Notes: generated by a model not told the origin, from the letters alone. Shown: positions 50,281-62,344, numbered from the stretch's first letter. The stretch: DNA of 64,000 nucleotides from Sindora glabra (GCA_020226215.1 CM035236.1:51583057-51647056); one strand, 5' to 3'. Numbers and translations: made by a program.

Positions 50281-52837
50281 TATTATATATTAATTGTAAT
50301 ATTTTTTCCTCTTATTATAATAAGTTTATTCTTATAATTTATTACATGTCAATTTGCCATTTTTTAATGAAAAGTCAAATTTTCATTTCTGTTTTGGCTA
50401 AAAGATAAATTATGAAATAAAAAAAATAATTTTCTCACATTTTTTAATCACTAATAATAAGTAACAAACATAAAGCCACTAATTGCTCCTTTTATTTATC
50501 CTTCCAATATTAAATTAATTTTTAATAAAAATTTGAATTTAAATATCTATCTATAACTAAAATTTATAACTATTTATTTATCCTCATAAAAATCTTCACA
50601 AACTATATTTATGTTTTATATTTTTTTTCTTTCTATGTTCAGATACTTCAAAGTTATTATTTTATTTGAGATGAGAGTTTTTATTTTTATCTTCATCTTT
50701 AATATTTATAAGTTTAGAACTACCTAATCATTTCATTCTCATAAATATTATTTTATTCTCATAAATTTTTTTTAAAATTATATTTAAATATTATTTTTTC
50801 ACTTTACCTTTAATCAATTTAAAGCCATTATCTTATTTGATATGATAATTTTTTCTTTATTTTTAATATATGTCAGTATTCTTTCTTATTACTTTCGAAC
50901 TTTTGTAATTGCTCAATTTAAAGTTTTTATCATATAAATTTATTTTTATAATTTGTTTTGCTTCTTTTTTTATATTATTATTGTTACAGTTTAATTTTTT
51001 TATTATGAGTACTTTATTTTATTAGATTTTTGTTTTTGAAAAAAAATTATAATTTAATCAATTCTCATTAGCTTGATCGATTCTTGATATGTAAAATTAT
51101 AAAAACATACATTTTTATATAGTTTATATATGTTATTTTATTAGGTAATTTTTTTATTATTTCATATCATTTAACAAGAAAAGCACAATTCTGGAGAAAA
51201 TTATGGAAGGAGGGGAATTGTCATATAAATATATGCACTATAAGTTATAAAATTTAAAAGTTTCCTTTGATAATATATATGTATAATTCTTTTTTTATTA
51301 TATTAAATTTGTATGAAAATATTGAAATTAACAAATGTAATATTTTCTATTTTAAAATTTTAAAATTATTTTATAACTATTTTTATTTTATTTTATTTAA
51401 AATTTTTTCTATTTTTTATTTTTACTTGATTTGATTAGAAATTTTTTTATCCTTATCTTCATCTCATCTAATTTAATATTTATAAACTTTTATTTATAAT
51501 ACATTTTCTCTTTATCTTCATTTAATAAAATCACTTTTACTTGCATAAATAAATGAATAATCCTACTTATACTCATCTATCTAATGTTATATATCACTAA
51601 ATACCTCAATAATTCATCCTTATTTAGTGAAATCTCACTATAGTAATTGTAAATTTATTTTTTTATTTTATAATCTAATTAATTATTTTATTATTATTAT
51701 ATTCTTAAATAATTATATTATTTCCCTCATCATTTTTTCTCCTTTGTGTCCTTAACATATATTTTTTAAAACTTCAATTAAGGATAGATTAATTTTTCTT
51801 CTGAAAATTCATTACCCACTATACATTTTTTATTTGTTTACTATTTTATATTTTTGATTATATTATGGAAAAGGAACTTTATTATAATAACAACTTTTAG
51901 AAAATACTAAATATAAGTTGGTCATTAATGTTTTCTAACCAAAAGCTATTTCTCTCTTTCATATGAATTAAAAAAATGTAAAATATTTGATAGTAAAATA
52001 TTGAATTTTAGTCTACTTGTATGTCATGATTTGTGGATTTTAGTTTATTAACTTAAAAATTTTATTTTATGCTTTGACATGGTAAATAAAAAATATATTA
52101 CTATTACAAAAAAATCTATTGTTATCATAAATTATGTTATTAAGTATTAATATTAATGATATTAATTATCTAAAAAATGATATCTAATTAATATAATATT
52201 TAAATTTAAAATTAATTTTTTGGATAAAATAAATTTAAAATGAATTATTTACTTGAATGTTGAGCAAAATGAACGGCAGAATAACTTTTTTCCTCCTTTA
52301 AATTTTTGTTCAAATTTTCTTTTATTTAATACATTCTTTTTCAAATATCTTAGAATTGGTGAAATGACTATTTTTCTTAGGGTTGATGGTTATATATTGA
52401 TTAATTGTTCATCTAATCCTCCTTATAAATTATTAATATAATTATAATATTATATTATTAAAATAAATATTCATTCATAATATAAAATTATTACTTTCAA
52501 AATTTTATTTTATGTTGTAATGTGGTAAATAAAAAATATATTGCCACTAAAAAAATTATTTTTATTGTAAATCATGTTATTAAATATTAATATTAATGAT
52601 AATAATTATATTAAAAAATTATATCTAATTAATGTGATATTTAAATTCAAAATTAATTATTTACTTAAATCTTGGATAGAATTAGTGGAGAAATGACTTT
52701 TTTCTCAAAGCTATTAGCTATTAGCTATATATTAATCAAATTTTTTTGTAATCCTTTATATAAATAATTAATATATAATTATAATACTATATTATTATAA
52801 TAAATATTCATCTGTCCAATGTATGATAATTAGCTAA
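50281..52837 (+). mobile_element. Helitron-like unit 3 of 3 (2.56 kb)
   Basis: Same order of landmarks as unit 2, with the doubled segment at about 52088 and 52532, and an end ATGATAATTAGCTAA before a T (CTRR-type). The 52253-52441 frame is not a gene. Confidence 0.7.
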
Positions 52838-53689
52838 TTTAGCTATAAAAGTTGTGTCATAATCAATAAATTTTAAAATTAAAATTATCTTATAAGTTGA
52901 ATTTTTATATTAAACACTATTTTATTATTTATTTTTCTTAAATATATTAACCAATATCTAACTACATTTTTTATGAGTTTAAATTTAATCTATTATTAAT
53001 GTAAAATATTTTACACTATAATTAAATAAGAAGAATATACGTCATCAAAATATTAATAATAATTAAGAATTTTTAATAGGAGTAAAAGGAATTTTAACAA
53101 TTTTTTTAATATGATAATATATAAATGAATGATAGTGTAAAATTATTTTATACTAACAATGAATCAAATTTAAATTTATTTTTATATACCAATTTTCAAA
53201 TATTATTTTTTTATGAATACAATCCATGCAATTGCAATTAAAAATTATTGTACATAACATTGAAAAAATAAGTTATATAATTAGTATTGTACTATTTTTA
53301 AGAGGGGTTAATTTGCAAATTTTTTTTTAAAAATTCTTGTTTTATATCATATTAAAAAAATTTCAAAGCTAACCATAATGAGGCTCCACTCCTAACCATA
53401 ATGTTATAATTCTTAAAGGATTTTAAACATTTAAAACATGTAATTTGAATTTTTGAAAAATATATTTAATAAAGTACAAAGATCTTTATATAAATTTAAG
53501 TAATCAAGACAAATGTGGTACAACAATTTTGATGAATATTTGTTGAAATTATATAAAAATCACTTGTATTTTTATCAAGAAAATTGAATTTAAGTTTACT
53601 ATAATTGCTATATATGTCAATATTACCAAAATTCATGAGAATCTTTCAAAGAAGGCAGGTTATTTAAAAAAGGAAATTTGAAAAAAATA
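52838..53689. other. A+T-rich DNA after the Helitron array, nothing recognised
   Basis: No domain or RNA gene. By position it may be internal sequence of the copia element interrupted by the array. Confidence 0.35.
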
Positions 53690-54215
53690 TTAAGAAAACA
53701 AAACTTTGATTTGATCTACAAATTGAATATTTAGATAATGAAATTTTTGTGTATCAAGCAATATTATATAAGAAAGGTGCTAAAATACTTTTATATGGAT
53801 AAAGCATACTCGTTGAACACCCTAATGGTTTTAAGGTCATTAGATGAGGATAATAGTTCTTTCCTAATGCAAAAGCATTGGAATGGATTTAAGCATATAT
53901 TTTGATATCTTAAGGATATGATGGATATAGATTTGTCATTCAAAAAGAAGTCCCAAACAAGCTTGTTTGAAAATAATGCAACATGCATAATCTAATTGAA
54001 AAAAGGATACATTAAAAGTAACAAAATGAAATATATTTCACTAAATTTTTTTTTCACATATGATAATTGAAAAATTGGTAATGGGGGTGTTTGATAAATT
54101 TATTTAAGTGACAAGCTAGGAGATTTGTTCACCAAGGTACTTTCTAATACAACATTTGAAAAGTTACTTCATAATACTGGATTATGTTAGTTTAGAGATT
54201 CAAGTGATATAGTTA
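53690..54215 (+). pseudogene. copia polyprotein C-terminal remnant (RT end and RNase H)
   Basis: Across frames the + strand reads KVLKYFYMDKAYSLNTLMV, then KHWNGFKHIF-YLKD, then ENNATCII-LKKGYIKSN, and finally YLSDKLGDLFTKVLSNTTFE. These are the usual landmarks of the copia RT/RNase H region in the right order. Internal stops and deletions make it non-functional. It abuts the LTR at 54.2 kb. The 65-codon minus-strand frame at 53791-53988 is its shadow. Confidence 0.7.
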
Positions 54216-54224
54216 TAAGGGGAG

Positions 54225-54642
54225 TAAATACGGATTATACTTTTTTTTTCTTTAACCAAGGTTTTTTCCCATTAGATTTTCTTAGTAAGGTTTTTAATGA
54301 GGCAGTGTTCAAGCATGTATTACAAAATAATGTACTCCTTTATATAATAGACATCCAATAGGGGATTATTAAAAATAATCAACTTTAATGTGAATGTTCA
54401 TAGTTAAAGTAGAGCTTTTATTCTCTTTTATAATCAATTATTATTTTCCTTTTATCGTTAGTTATTAGGTTTTATTTTCTATTAGAAGCCATTACTATAA
54501 AATTGTAACCTATGTCCTATCTATCTTATAAATAAAGGGTTGTTAGGATGTACATAGTTAAATCAAATATTTTCCTCCTCTCATAATTCTCATTTGTCTC
54601 CTTCATATGTTTTTTTAATTATTTCCCTAGTATTTGATTTTT
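54225..54642 (+). mobile_element. Ty1/copia LTR (second, 3' LTR)
   Basis: Follows GGGGAG and carries CTTTAACCAAGGTTTTTTCC, TAGTAAGGTTTTTAATGAGG, ATGTATTACAAAATAA, ATATAATAGACATCCAAT and TTTCCCTAGTATTTGA, the same series as the LTR at 42335-42725. The two have diverged substantially, so insertion is old. Confidence 0.7.
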
Positions 54643-55060
54643 TATAATAGAAAATGAATTTTATTGTAATAATTACTTATGTGATACGGACATAATTTAT
54701 TTTATTAAGCTTTTTATATTAAGTTCAATGAAAAAGGACTATTGAAAATGATATCATTGGGAGGAATTTATCTTTTATTACTCCTGTTCGGAACAAAAAT
54801 TAGTCTTATATAAAAAAATATGAAGATACTTAGGTGTAAATAAAAAAAAAAGAACAAGGATTATGAAATGGTTTAAATTATAATTTATGAAATTTAAAAA
54901 ATTTATTTATACGTTATCATAATTTAGGGATCATGCACATATTATGAATAGTAATAGGAGTTCTAGGTAATTTACTCTTTGGATAGATTGTCAATTCTTT
55001 TCATTTCTTTATTAAACTTTCAAAAATACAAAACACACTTGTTTTCTACCTTAATTTGTA

Positions 55061-55461
55061 GTTTCACAAAGTTCGTAGTCTTTTTGTTAGTATAGGCCTC
55101 CAAAATAAACAAAATTGGGCTGGTCTTCTAGTAAAAATAATTTTTTTTGCCAAGTTTGCAATCCTTTTAGTAGTATGGGTCTATAAAATAATTGGTATTG
55201 ATTTGATCTTCTAGCAAAAAATAGAGTTTGCAGGTTTTTGTTCATATAGGCCTACAAAATAATCGACATTGGGTTAGGCCTTGTAACAAAAAAAGTGTTA
55301 TTTGCTCCACGTTCCTATTACAAAATAATTGACATCGGGTTAGCTTTTCTAGCAAAAAAAGTGTTATTTAGGTTGAGTTCGCAACTTTGTTAGTATGGGC
55401 TTGCAAACTATTTCATATTAGATTAGATCTCCTAGTAAAAAAAAAAAAGGCTATTTGTGCC
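55061..55461 (+). repeat. degenerate minisatellite, about five units of about 78 bp
   Basis: Each unit has the same skeleton: GTTTGCA or GTTCGCA, then TTTGTTAGTATGGGC or a variant, CAAAATAATTGACATTGGG or a variant, CTTCTAGCAAAAAA, then TATTT. Units are diverged from each other. 54643-55060 and 55462-56252 hold no recognised feature, apart from a GGGCATGTTTGGTAAGG stretch at about 55800 that resembles a DNA-transposon end. Confidence 0.7.
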
Positions 55462-56252
55462 TACTAAATTTAGTGTAATTGGCATCATATATTTTTCTTT
55501 TTAAAATTTTATGCCCTAATGTGTGATAATAGGTAAGATCAAAGGGATATGACTAATTTTCTAAATTAAGTCAAAATCCTCTACTACTAATTATTTTTTC
55601 TTTCTGCAATTTAAAATTTTTTGAAGGTTTCCTCAACATCAAAACAAAGGAAGTATTTTAGAGAGGTTTTGAAAAATTAGTTATAAACCTTTAATTTATT
55701 TCCTTTTTAAATCAAAACTCTTAAGTAAGGAGTTTTCTTTCTTCTCATCTTCCTCCATCCTCTCTCATATAAACATAAATTAAAGTTTTATTATGACCAT
55801 GGGCATGTTTGGTAAGGCCCAATATAGATTTGACCCTTCAAGAGCTTGTTATTATGGACCATTACAAACTTAAGCCCTATCAAACTTGATGAGACCTAAC
55901 ATGCTATGATTTGATAGGACTAATTTTTTCCCTTTAAGTTATAAACCATAGTCATGAGCTATCACTTCCTTTAAACATCACAGATCGAAAGAAAGCAAAA
56001 TTAAGGAGGTAAACATTAGAGAGAAAGAAAAATGATGAACTTGATTCCTAAAGTAGTAGACTAATAGTTTGTGATGGAGATGAACAACTACAAAGTCTTA
56101 TAGTAGATCCTAAATATGTGTAATTGAATTTGAATCACATAAAAGAAAGTTTAAGTCTTAATAGATACAAAGTCACAACATTAAAAAATAAATGAAATAT
56201 GGATCTAATCCATAGTAAATTCAATGTTTACTATCATTACAATGAATCAATC

Positions 56253-56266
56253 ACATACACACACAC

Positions 56267-56329
<63 letters not shown>

Positions 56330-56597
56330 NNNNNNNNNNNNNNNNNNNNNNNNNNNNNNNNNNNNNNNNNNNNNNNNNNNNNNNNNNNNNNNNNNNNNNN
56401 NNNNNNNNNNNNNNNNNNNNNNNNNNNNNNNNNNNNNNNNNNNNNNNNNNNNNNNNNNNNNNNNNNNNNNNNNNNNNNNNNNNNNNNNNNNNNNNNNNNN
56501 NNNNNNNNNNNNNNNNNNNNNNNNNNNNNNNNNNNNNNNNNNNNNNNNNNNNNNNNNNNNNNNNNNNNNNNNNNNNNNNNNNNNNNNNNNNNNNNNN

Positions 56598-56684
<87 letters not shown>
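56253..56684. repeat. (CA)n/(AT)n microsatellite with a 268-bp assembly gap
   Basis: A short CA run (56253-56267) leads into (AT)n at 56269-56329, then N from 56330 to 56597, then (AT)n from 56598 to 56684. The two long frames through the gap are translations of AT repeat and N and are not genes. True length is unknown. Confidence 0.98.
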
Positions 56685-56685
<1 letters not shown>

Positions 56686-58456
56686 CTAAAGAACTGAAGA
56701 TGTTTCTTAAAAGACCTAAAATCCTAAATTTTTCTAAAAATTATTTATTTTGTGTTTTTGAGGTAGAGTATTAGAACTTAGAAATAATACAAATGTTCAT
56801 ATTAAAACATGGGATATAAAATTAAAAAAAGGCTAAGTTATCCTAACCTCTTCTAACCATTACATTATACACATAATTAAATGAATTATAAAACCATAAA
56901 GTTAGCCTACCTAGTAATGGCGCACTTTGACTTGACATTTGGGGTGGGGAATTTTTATTGAAAGGGTAAAATGATCTACATAAAAATATTTTTAAAATTT
57001 TTTTATATTATTACATGAAATAAATAAAACTTTTAAAAAGTTTAAGGGAGTCAAGGCGCTCTATGCACCAAAAAAATTCCACCACTGCTACCTAAACTTC
57101 AAAATTCATTCACATACCTCTTATCTATCATGGGCCAATTGGATTTGGGACTAAGCTCATGTCTAGGTCTAAATAATTTTAAGCTAACTTTTAAATTAGA
57201 GTCTAAGGCCATAGGCATAAATAAAACCCAAGCTTAGATCTATAAGTTGACGTATTTACAATGTAAAAAAAGAAACACATTAAGAAGGAATTCAAACTAT
57301 TTTGGACTCAAAATGTTGACTTAGAACAAATTTTTACATATTAAAAAATGGGCTAATCCAAGAAATAAGAAATCAACTAAAAGGATTAAATATCTAGATT
57401 CTTTATTTAGAATTGTACAAACTTTTAGCAAATTAGTCATGAGTTGTTGATATTATTGTAGATAACTACTAGTAAAGAAAGTATGGAAATAATAAATTTA
57501 AACATGACATTCATGGTGAATATTATTTAATTAATGTTACAAGGAATATGGATGTTTGTGCTCTTTCATTTTCTTTATCAACCTTCTAAGCTCTCTAATT
57601 CATACTTGATTTTTATCTCAATGCTAATGGATTATAGTTTCTTGGTTATAGCATCAATAAGAATTTTAAAATGATAGTTTGTATTTTATGCTTTCTTTTT
57701 CTTATTTTTAGTTCTTTACTATTCATAATCATACCCTTAGTGCAGCTTCACAACACTTGTTAGCTTATGAAAATTAGATTGCTAATGTTGAGAATACATG
57801 CTAATAATTGAGGATGTTTATCAATAGTCTAGTAGAGCATCCAAACTAAAAAGGTACAATTATCATTGTGGTGTTAGTATAATAGTGTCTTATCATTTGA
57901 TTACTTAGATATGCTTCTCTTTTTTCTTTTGGTCTTTTTAGGGAATAAACCTATAGGTTTACTAGAAGTTGAAGGAGTTATGAGCCATCTATTACATGGT
58001 TCGATGGAAAATATAATGTCTTACATGAACTCTTTTTCTTAATTAATAGGAGTTTGAATTTTGGAGATAACCTTTGTTAAAAGGGGGAAATTAATATTTT
58101 GATTCTTAGAATAATTGTCTCTGTTTAACCACCGAATTATATTACCAAAATTTCAAATCTCCTATGTACATACTTTTACAAGGTCTCCATTTCCCCTGAC
58201 CCTATCTTTATGCCCAAAAGTAGCAGCTAAGGTGGTTTTGCACTTTATTCCTATATCTTTTACAATAGTTACTAAATAAAAAGATAGCATGCAATTTAGA
58301 AAACTTCATTTGGCATTGTGTAGTTCTTTATAACAACATAACTTGAAAATGTTTAAATCTTGAAGAAAAATTAAACTTAATCTTATATACATAGCAAATG
58401 GGGGCTAGAACAAATTAAGGGTGACTTATCAATTATTCATAATGTTTCTACTGCAT
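56685..58456. other. intergenic DNA, nothing recognised
   Basis: Moderately A+T-rich, with no open frame above 60 codons, no domain and no clear repeat boundaries. Confidence 0.4.
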
Positions 58457-58459
58457 TAA

Positions 58460-58620
58460 GACTTCATTTGTTTTAATGAAGAATATTTTTCTTAGGGATT
58501 TAGTTAGAAAATATTTATATAGCACTTGCAAGTTATACAAGTAACATGTCACTCTTTTACTTTATATAGTCAAATAAAATTTTTTAAAGGAAAATGTCTT
58601 CTAGAAACACAAATGGAGTC
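58460..58620. mobile_element. 161-bp Tourist-like MITE with TAA target duplication
   Basis: Ends are inverted repeats: GACTTCATTTGTTTTAATGA on the left and AGAAACACAAATGGAGTC on the right. TAA flanks both sides (58457-58459 and 58621-58623). The size, the 3-bp TAA duplication and the lack of coding fit a Tourist/Harbinger-type MITE. Confidence 0.7.
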
Positions 58621-58623
58621 TAA

Positions 58624-59137
58624 ATATCATCTCATACAACTTAGAACACTAGAAAATGGGTTTACCATATTTGCCATTTTATACTTATAATAGGGGTAAA
58701 AGGGTTAGATAATTTCAATTTTACACAATTTAATTCATTGGCTCACTAAATACTATGTAATACACCTTTAATAACTTCTTATTAACTTATGCTAGCTAAT
58801 AACTCAATTTAAAAAAAAAATAGCTCTCATCAACTTCTTTAGAAGGTGGAGTACATTTTATTTTATGACGAAAAATGATTCCCTTAATAACTTTGCTAAT
58901 GTCAAATAGCTAGTTAGGATAAACCTTTCTACTATGTGTGCTTGTTTCGTTAGGCAAAACTCCACGATACTTGGTTAAGAACTCTAAAACCATGGGGAAA
59001 TATTGCACATTGGCAAGCCACGTTGATGTTGGTGTTGATAGCACCAATGTCTCCTTCAACATCCCTACCTATGGCATCTAAAATAGGCCAAAGCTCTAAT
59101 TGCTTGATGCGACTCTAATAAAGGATAAAGGCCTAAT
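58624..59137. other. intergenic DNA, nothing recognised
   Basis: No supported feature. A part with balanced composition (58920-59110) has no long frame. Confidence 0.4.
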
Positions 59138-59693
59138 TAGGTGTGAAAATAGGTTAGATTAAATTAGGCTTTAACTTAAATAGTTCAAGTTGTTTTTTTG
59201 TACATTATTGGTCTAAATTTAGTATGATAATTTGTATAAGACCAAAATTTAAACCTAGCTTGACCTATTTAAAAAGTCCAACATAGCCTATTAATCAATT
59301 TAAAAATCACTTATATAATTAAATATTCAAATAAACTAATAAGTATAGGTTTTCAAGGTAAAAAATAAATTAATAATTAAATTATGTCTATATAATTAAT
59401 TATTTGTATTAGAATTTTATTAATATAATATATATGTATATTTTATAAGTGCATATATTATTTTTGATGTTATATTTCATTATATATAAACATATTAACT
59501 ATTTAAATAAATCAATTTGATAAGCTTATGAGCCAAGTTTACAAAAGTAAGCGTAACCTATTTATTCAAATAGGCCTCTTTATCAATCTTTGTTTGACCT
59601 ATTTAGATAAAGAGGTTAAATTAGGTTAGGTTAGGTCAAAAGTAGATTAGGTCGTAAGGTTTTGATAAACAGCTTGATCTATTTCCACCCCTA
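59138..59693. mobile_element. hAT-like non-autonomous element (about 556 bp)
   Basis: Starts TAGGTGTGAAAATAGG and ends CTATTTCCACCCCTA. Subterminal AGGTTAGA, AGGCTT and TGACCTATTT motifs occur on both sides in inverted orientation. Termini of the TAGGGGTGGAAA type are typical of plant hAT elements. A candidate flanking duplication (GCCTAATT and GCCCTATG) is imperfect. Confidence 0.5.
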
Positions 59694-59756
59694 GCCCTAT
59701 GGACAAATTATATTGACATTTCTTCGAATTTAGTCCAATTATACTCAATACCACTT

Positions 59757-60082
59757 GATTTTTTTTCTTAAAATTATACACTTTCACCTTTTATGAAATA
59801 CTTTAACCATTTTGAAATGTAAGGACATCAACTTTATAATTGCAATTCTCTCTCTAATATCATCTCTCATGATTAGAGAATCATTTTCCTACTTTTTTAT
59901 GTATAAATATTGCAATACCCCTTGTTTTTTTTAGAATTATACATTTTCACCTGTCTAAAGTACTTTCACCATTTTGAAATGTAAAAACATTGACTTTATA
60001 TCTACAATAATTTCTCTAATATCATCTCTTATGACTAAAGAACCATTTTCATACTTTTTTATGTATAAATATTGCAATACAA
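59757..60082 (+). repeat. tandem duplication, period about 165 bp
   Basis: Two units share AAAATTATACA or AGAATTATACA, TTTTGAAATGTAA, CTCTAATATCATCTCT, and TTTTTTATGTATAAATATTG followed by CAATAC. Non-coding. Confidence 0.8.
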
Positions 60083-60554
60083 ATATACATAAAATGATGT
60101 TCTTATTTTTCAAAGAAAAAGTATATGTATATATAAAAATGAAACAACATTAAATGAGGGGTTGTAGTTTAAAAGTTTAACAACATGGCATTCATAACAT
60201 AGAAATACATTAATGGTGGATGTGTATACTTTTTAAAAGTGAGGGGGTGAGTATAATTAGGTCAAATTTCAAGAAAAGATGTTCTAATTGCCCCTATAGT
60301 TTTTGTCTAAATCGTAAGAGCTTGAGTTGATTCTGTAATGCTCCCAAGAATCTGATGCAGAGGAGATGGGATGGAACTCCTTGTTTTACAGGAAGTGGAA
60401 AAAATAGGATATAGAATTTAATCATATAATATAACCATTTTTTACTTGTTGTTTATTTCTGATTGAACTTGCCAACTATTTCTTAATATCTAAATACAGG
60501 TATCTCTATGAGGCTTTTGTCTCTTTAATATGGCTGCTTTTGATTTTCTTGCAG

Positions 60555-60638
60555 CCACTCATTATTACTGTTGAAGAAAATGAAACTGTTCTAGATGATA
60601 TGCTCCAGAAAAACTCGGTTTTCAAGTGGTACGATTAA
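60555..60638 (+). pseudogene. exon-like gene fragment of unknown family
   Basis: After a strong acceptor-like TTGATTTTCTTGCAG (ending 60554), a 27-codon frame reads PLIITVEENETVLDDMLQKN and continues SVFKWYD-stop. Composition is balanced compared with the surroundings, and a possible AATAAA lies at about 60665. A second balanced stretch at about 60310-60400 could be an upstream exon (a frame reading QESDAEEMGWNSLFYRKWKK). I do not recognise the family. It may be the last exon of a decayed or transposon-captured gene, or chance. Confidence 0.3.
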
Positions 60639-60889
60639 TCTATTTGCACGAGTAGAAGATTTTGTTAATAAAAAAATTGTCAAGTCATAACAGAAATTGT
60701 GTTTTTATTTAATAGAAAAGAATTGGCGTTTTGCTTTTCTGTTTCCATCGCTTTGCAGGAGTAATAATTAATCAATTTAGTTAGCCCGATTGTTTATGGT
60801 TGAAGTTAAGTTATATTACAACAAGTTATAGTTGGAGAATGGATACTTAAATAAGCAAAGGACTTCATCGAATCAAATTTTTTTAGGAA

Positions 60890-61430
60890 GCATAACATTA
60901 TCTTAAGTAATTGATAAATTAATTGATGATTGATAATTAAAAATTTATAATTGATAGTTGATAAATTAACTAAATATATTAGAAATATTTAATAAAAATT
61001 AGCTAAATAATATAAAATGATATAAATGATAAGTTAATATAAATAAATATGTGAATCAAATTAATTTATATTTATTTTGAGATCAAATTATTAATGTAAA
61101 TAAAATATTTAAAATAAGAATAAAATTATTTAAAATTTAATTAATTATATTTTATAATACTGCATATTTAGTTATTTAAATTACATTAATGAAGATATGT
61201 CATAACTAGGATATAAATTGTCATTTAATAAGAAGAGGGATAAATTTAAAATATTTTAAAAATTACTAATTTATAAATTATAAGTTATTTTATAAAACTT
61301 ATCAAATAAGAACTTATCCTTTTAAATAGAGTATGCCAAATATTTTTACAGACTAATTTATAATTTATTAATTTAATCAGTAAATTATAAATTAATTTAT
61401 TTATTATACCAAACATACAATAAGAAGATT
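60890..61430 (+). repeat. copy F of the A+T-rich dispersed element
   Basis: Contains AAATTAATTTATATTTATTTT, AAAATTTAATTAATTATATT and TTTATAAATTATAAGTTATT in the same order as copies A to C. The right end TTTATTATACCAAACATAC is the complement of a TTTGGTATAATAAATAAATT terminus. Confidence 0.5.
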
Positions 61431-61779
61431 ATGGGGATGAGTTTTTTCATTATAGAATATTGTTTATTTTTTTAATATTAAAGTAATTAAGTCATATAAA
61501 AAATATGAATCTTAATATAAAAAGATGGGTAAATTATACTAATTTTTTTATTTAACTTAATTATATTTATATATCTTTTATTTTCAGAAATATTTACTCT
61601 ATCTACATATGTTTAAAATAAAAGAGGAGGGGGTTAGGTGCAATTTTTATATGATGGTATAAGTGAGTAATTCACTTGATATCTATGTATGCACACGATT
61701 CTAGATTTAAATTTTATAATAGGAAGTAAAGTACTTAAAGCAACATCAAGCATCATTTTATCATTAAAATGACAAGAGG

Positions 61780-61782
<3 letters not shown>

Positions 61783-61852
<70 letters not shown>
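61783..61852. repeat. (AT)n microsatellite upstream of LPR copy 2
   Basis: 35 AT units without interruption. Confidence 0.98.
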
Positions 61853-61856
<4 letters not shown>

Positions 61857-61962
61857 AAGGAAAATTAATATATATTTTTAAATATAAAAATGAATATAAT
61901 TATATTAAATTTAAAAAGAGTTCAATATAATTATCCAATAATCCTTTAAAAAAACGGAGCCA

Positions 61963-61997
61963 GGGAAAGAGAGGGAGAAGGGGCCGGGGGGGATGGG
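61963..61997 (+). promoter_or_regulatory. potential G-quadruplex about 420 bp upstream of LPR copy 2
   Basis: Four or more G-runs with short loops: GGG-N7-GGG-N4-GGGG-CC-GGGGGGG-AT-GGG. This satisfies the usual G3+N1-7 pattern on the + strand, in DNA that is otherwise A+T-rich. Copy 1 has no matching motif at the same place. Confidence 0.5.
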
Positions 61998-62284
61998 ACA
62001 ATTTAACCACGAAAACATCTGAATTCCAATGCAAACAATTCTCCCACTTCTGCCGCATACCCTTCTACATCCACTAATAAAAGTTCACCAATACGAAAAT
62101 AAACTTGTACAACTAAAACTCCATGCTACCTTAAATTTATTGTTGCTCTCCAGCACATGTCCAATCATTGAAACTCTAGATACTCTTCATCCCTTGTTTA
62201 GTTGTGGTTTTTAGTTCCTTAATTTATGTCCTTCGGAAGCATCAAAGCGTGGCACTTAGTTTTCACCCATGATTCCAAGCATTC

Positions 62285-62297
62285 GATGATGTCATCA
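62285..62297 (+). promoter_or_regulatory. palindromic bZIP-like motif in the copy 2 promoter
   Basis: GATGATGTCATCA contains GATGA and TCATC arms around a TG centre and a TGATGTCA core, a TGACGTCA-like sequence. It lies about 40 bp before the TATA box. The factor is not determined. Confidence 0.25.
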
Positions 62298-62337
62298 CGC
62301 AAACTTCCCCACCATTGCTTACCCACTAACACACTAC

Positions 62338-62344
62338 TATATAG
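62338..62344 (+). promoter_or_regulatory. TATA box of LPR copy 2
   Basis: TATATAG, followed by a CT repeat (62370-62383). Start of transcription is expected near 62370, just before the upstream ORF. This makes the in-frame ATG at 62226 unlikely to be used. Confidence 0.6.

Noticed and set aside
56199..56774. 191- and 153-codon + strand open frames
   Set aside because: They are translations of AT repeat (IYIY) and of N, with no real coding content.
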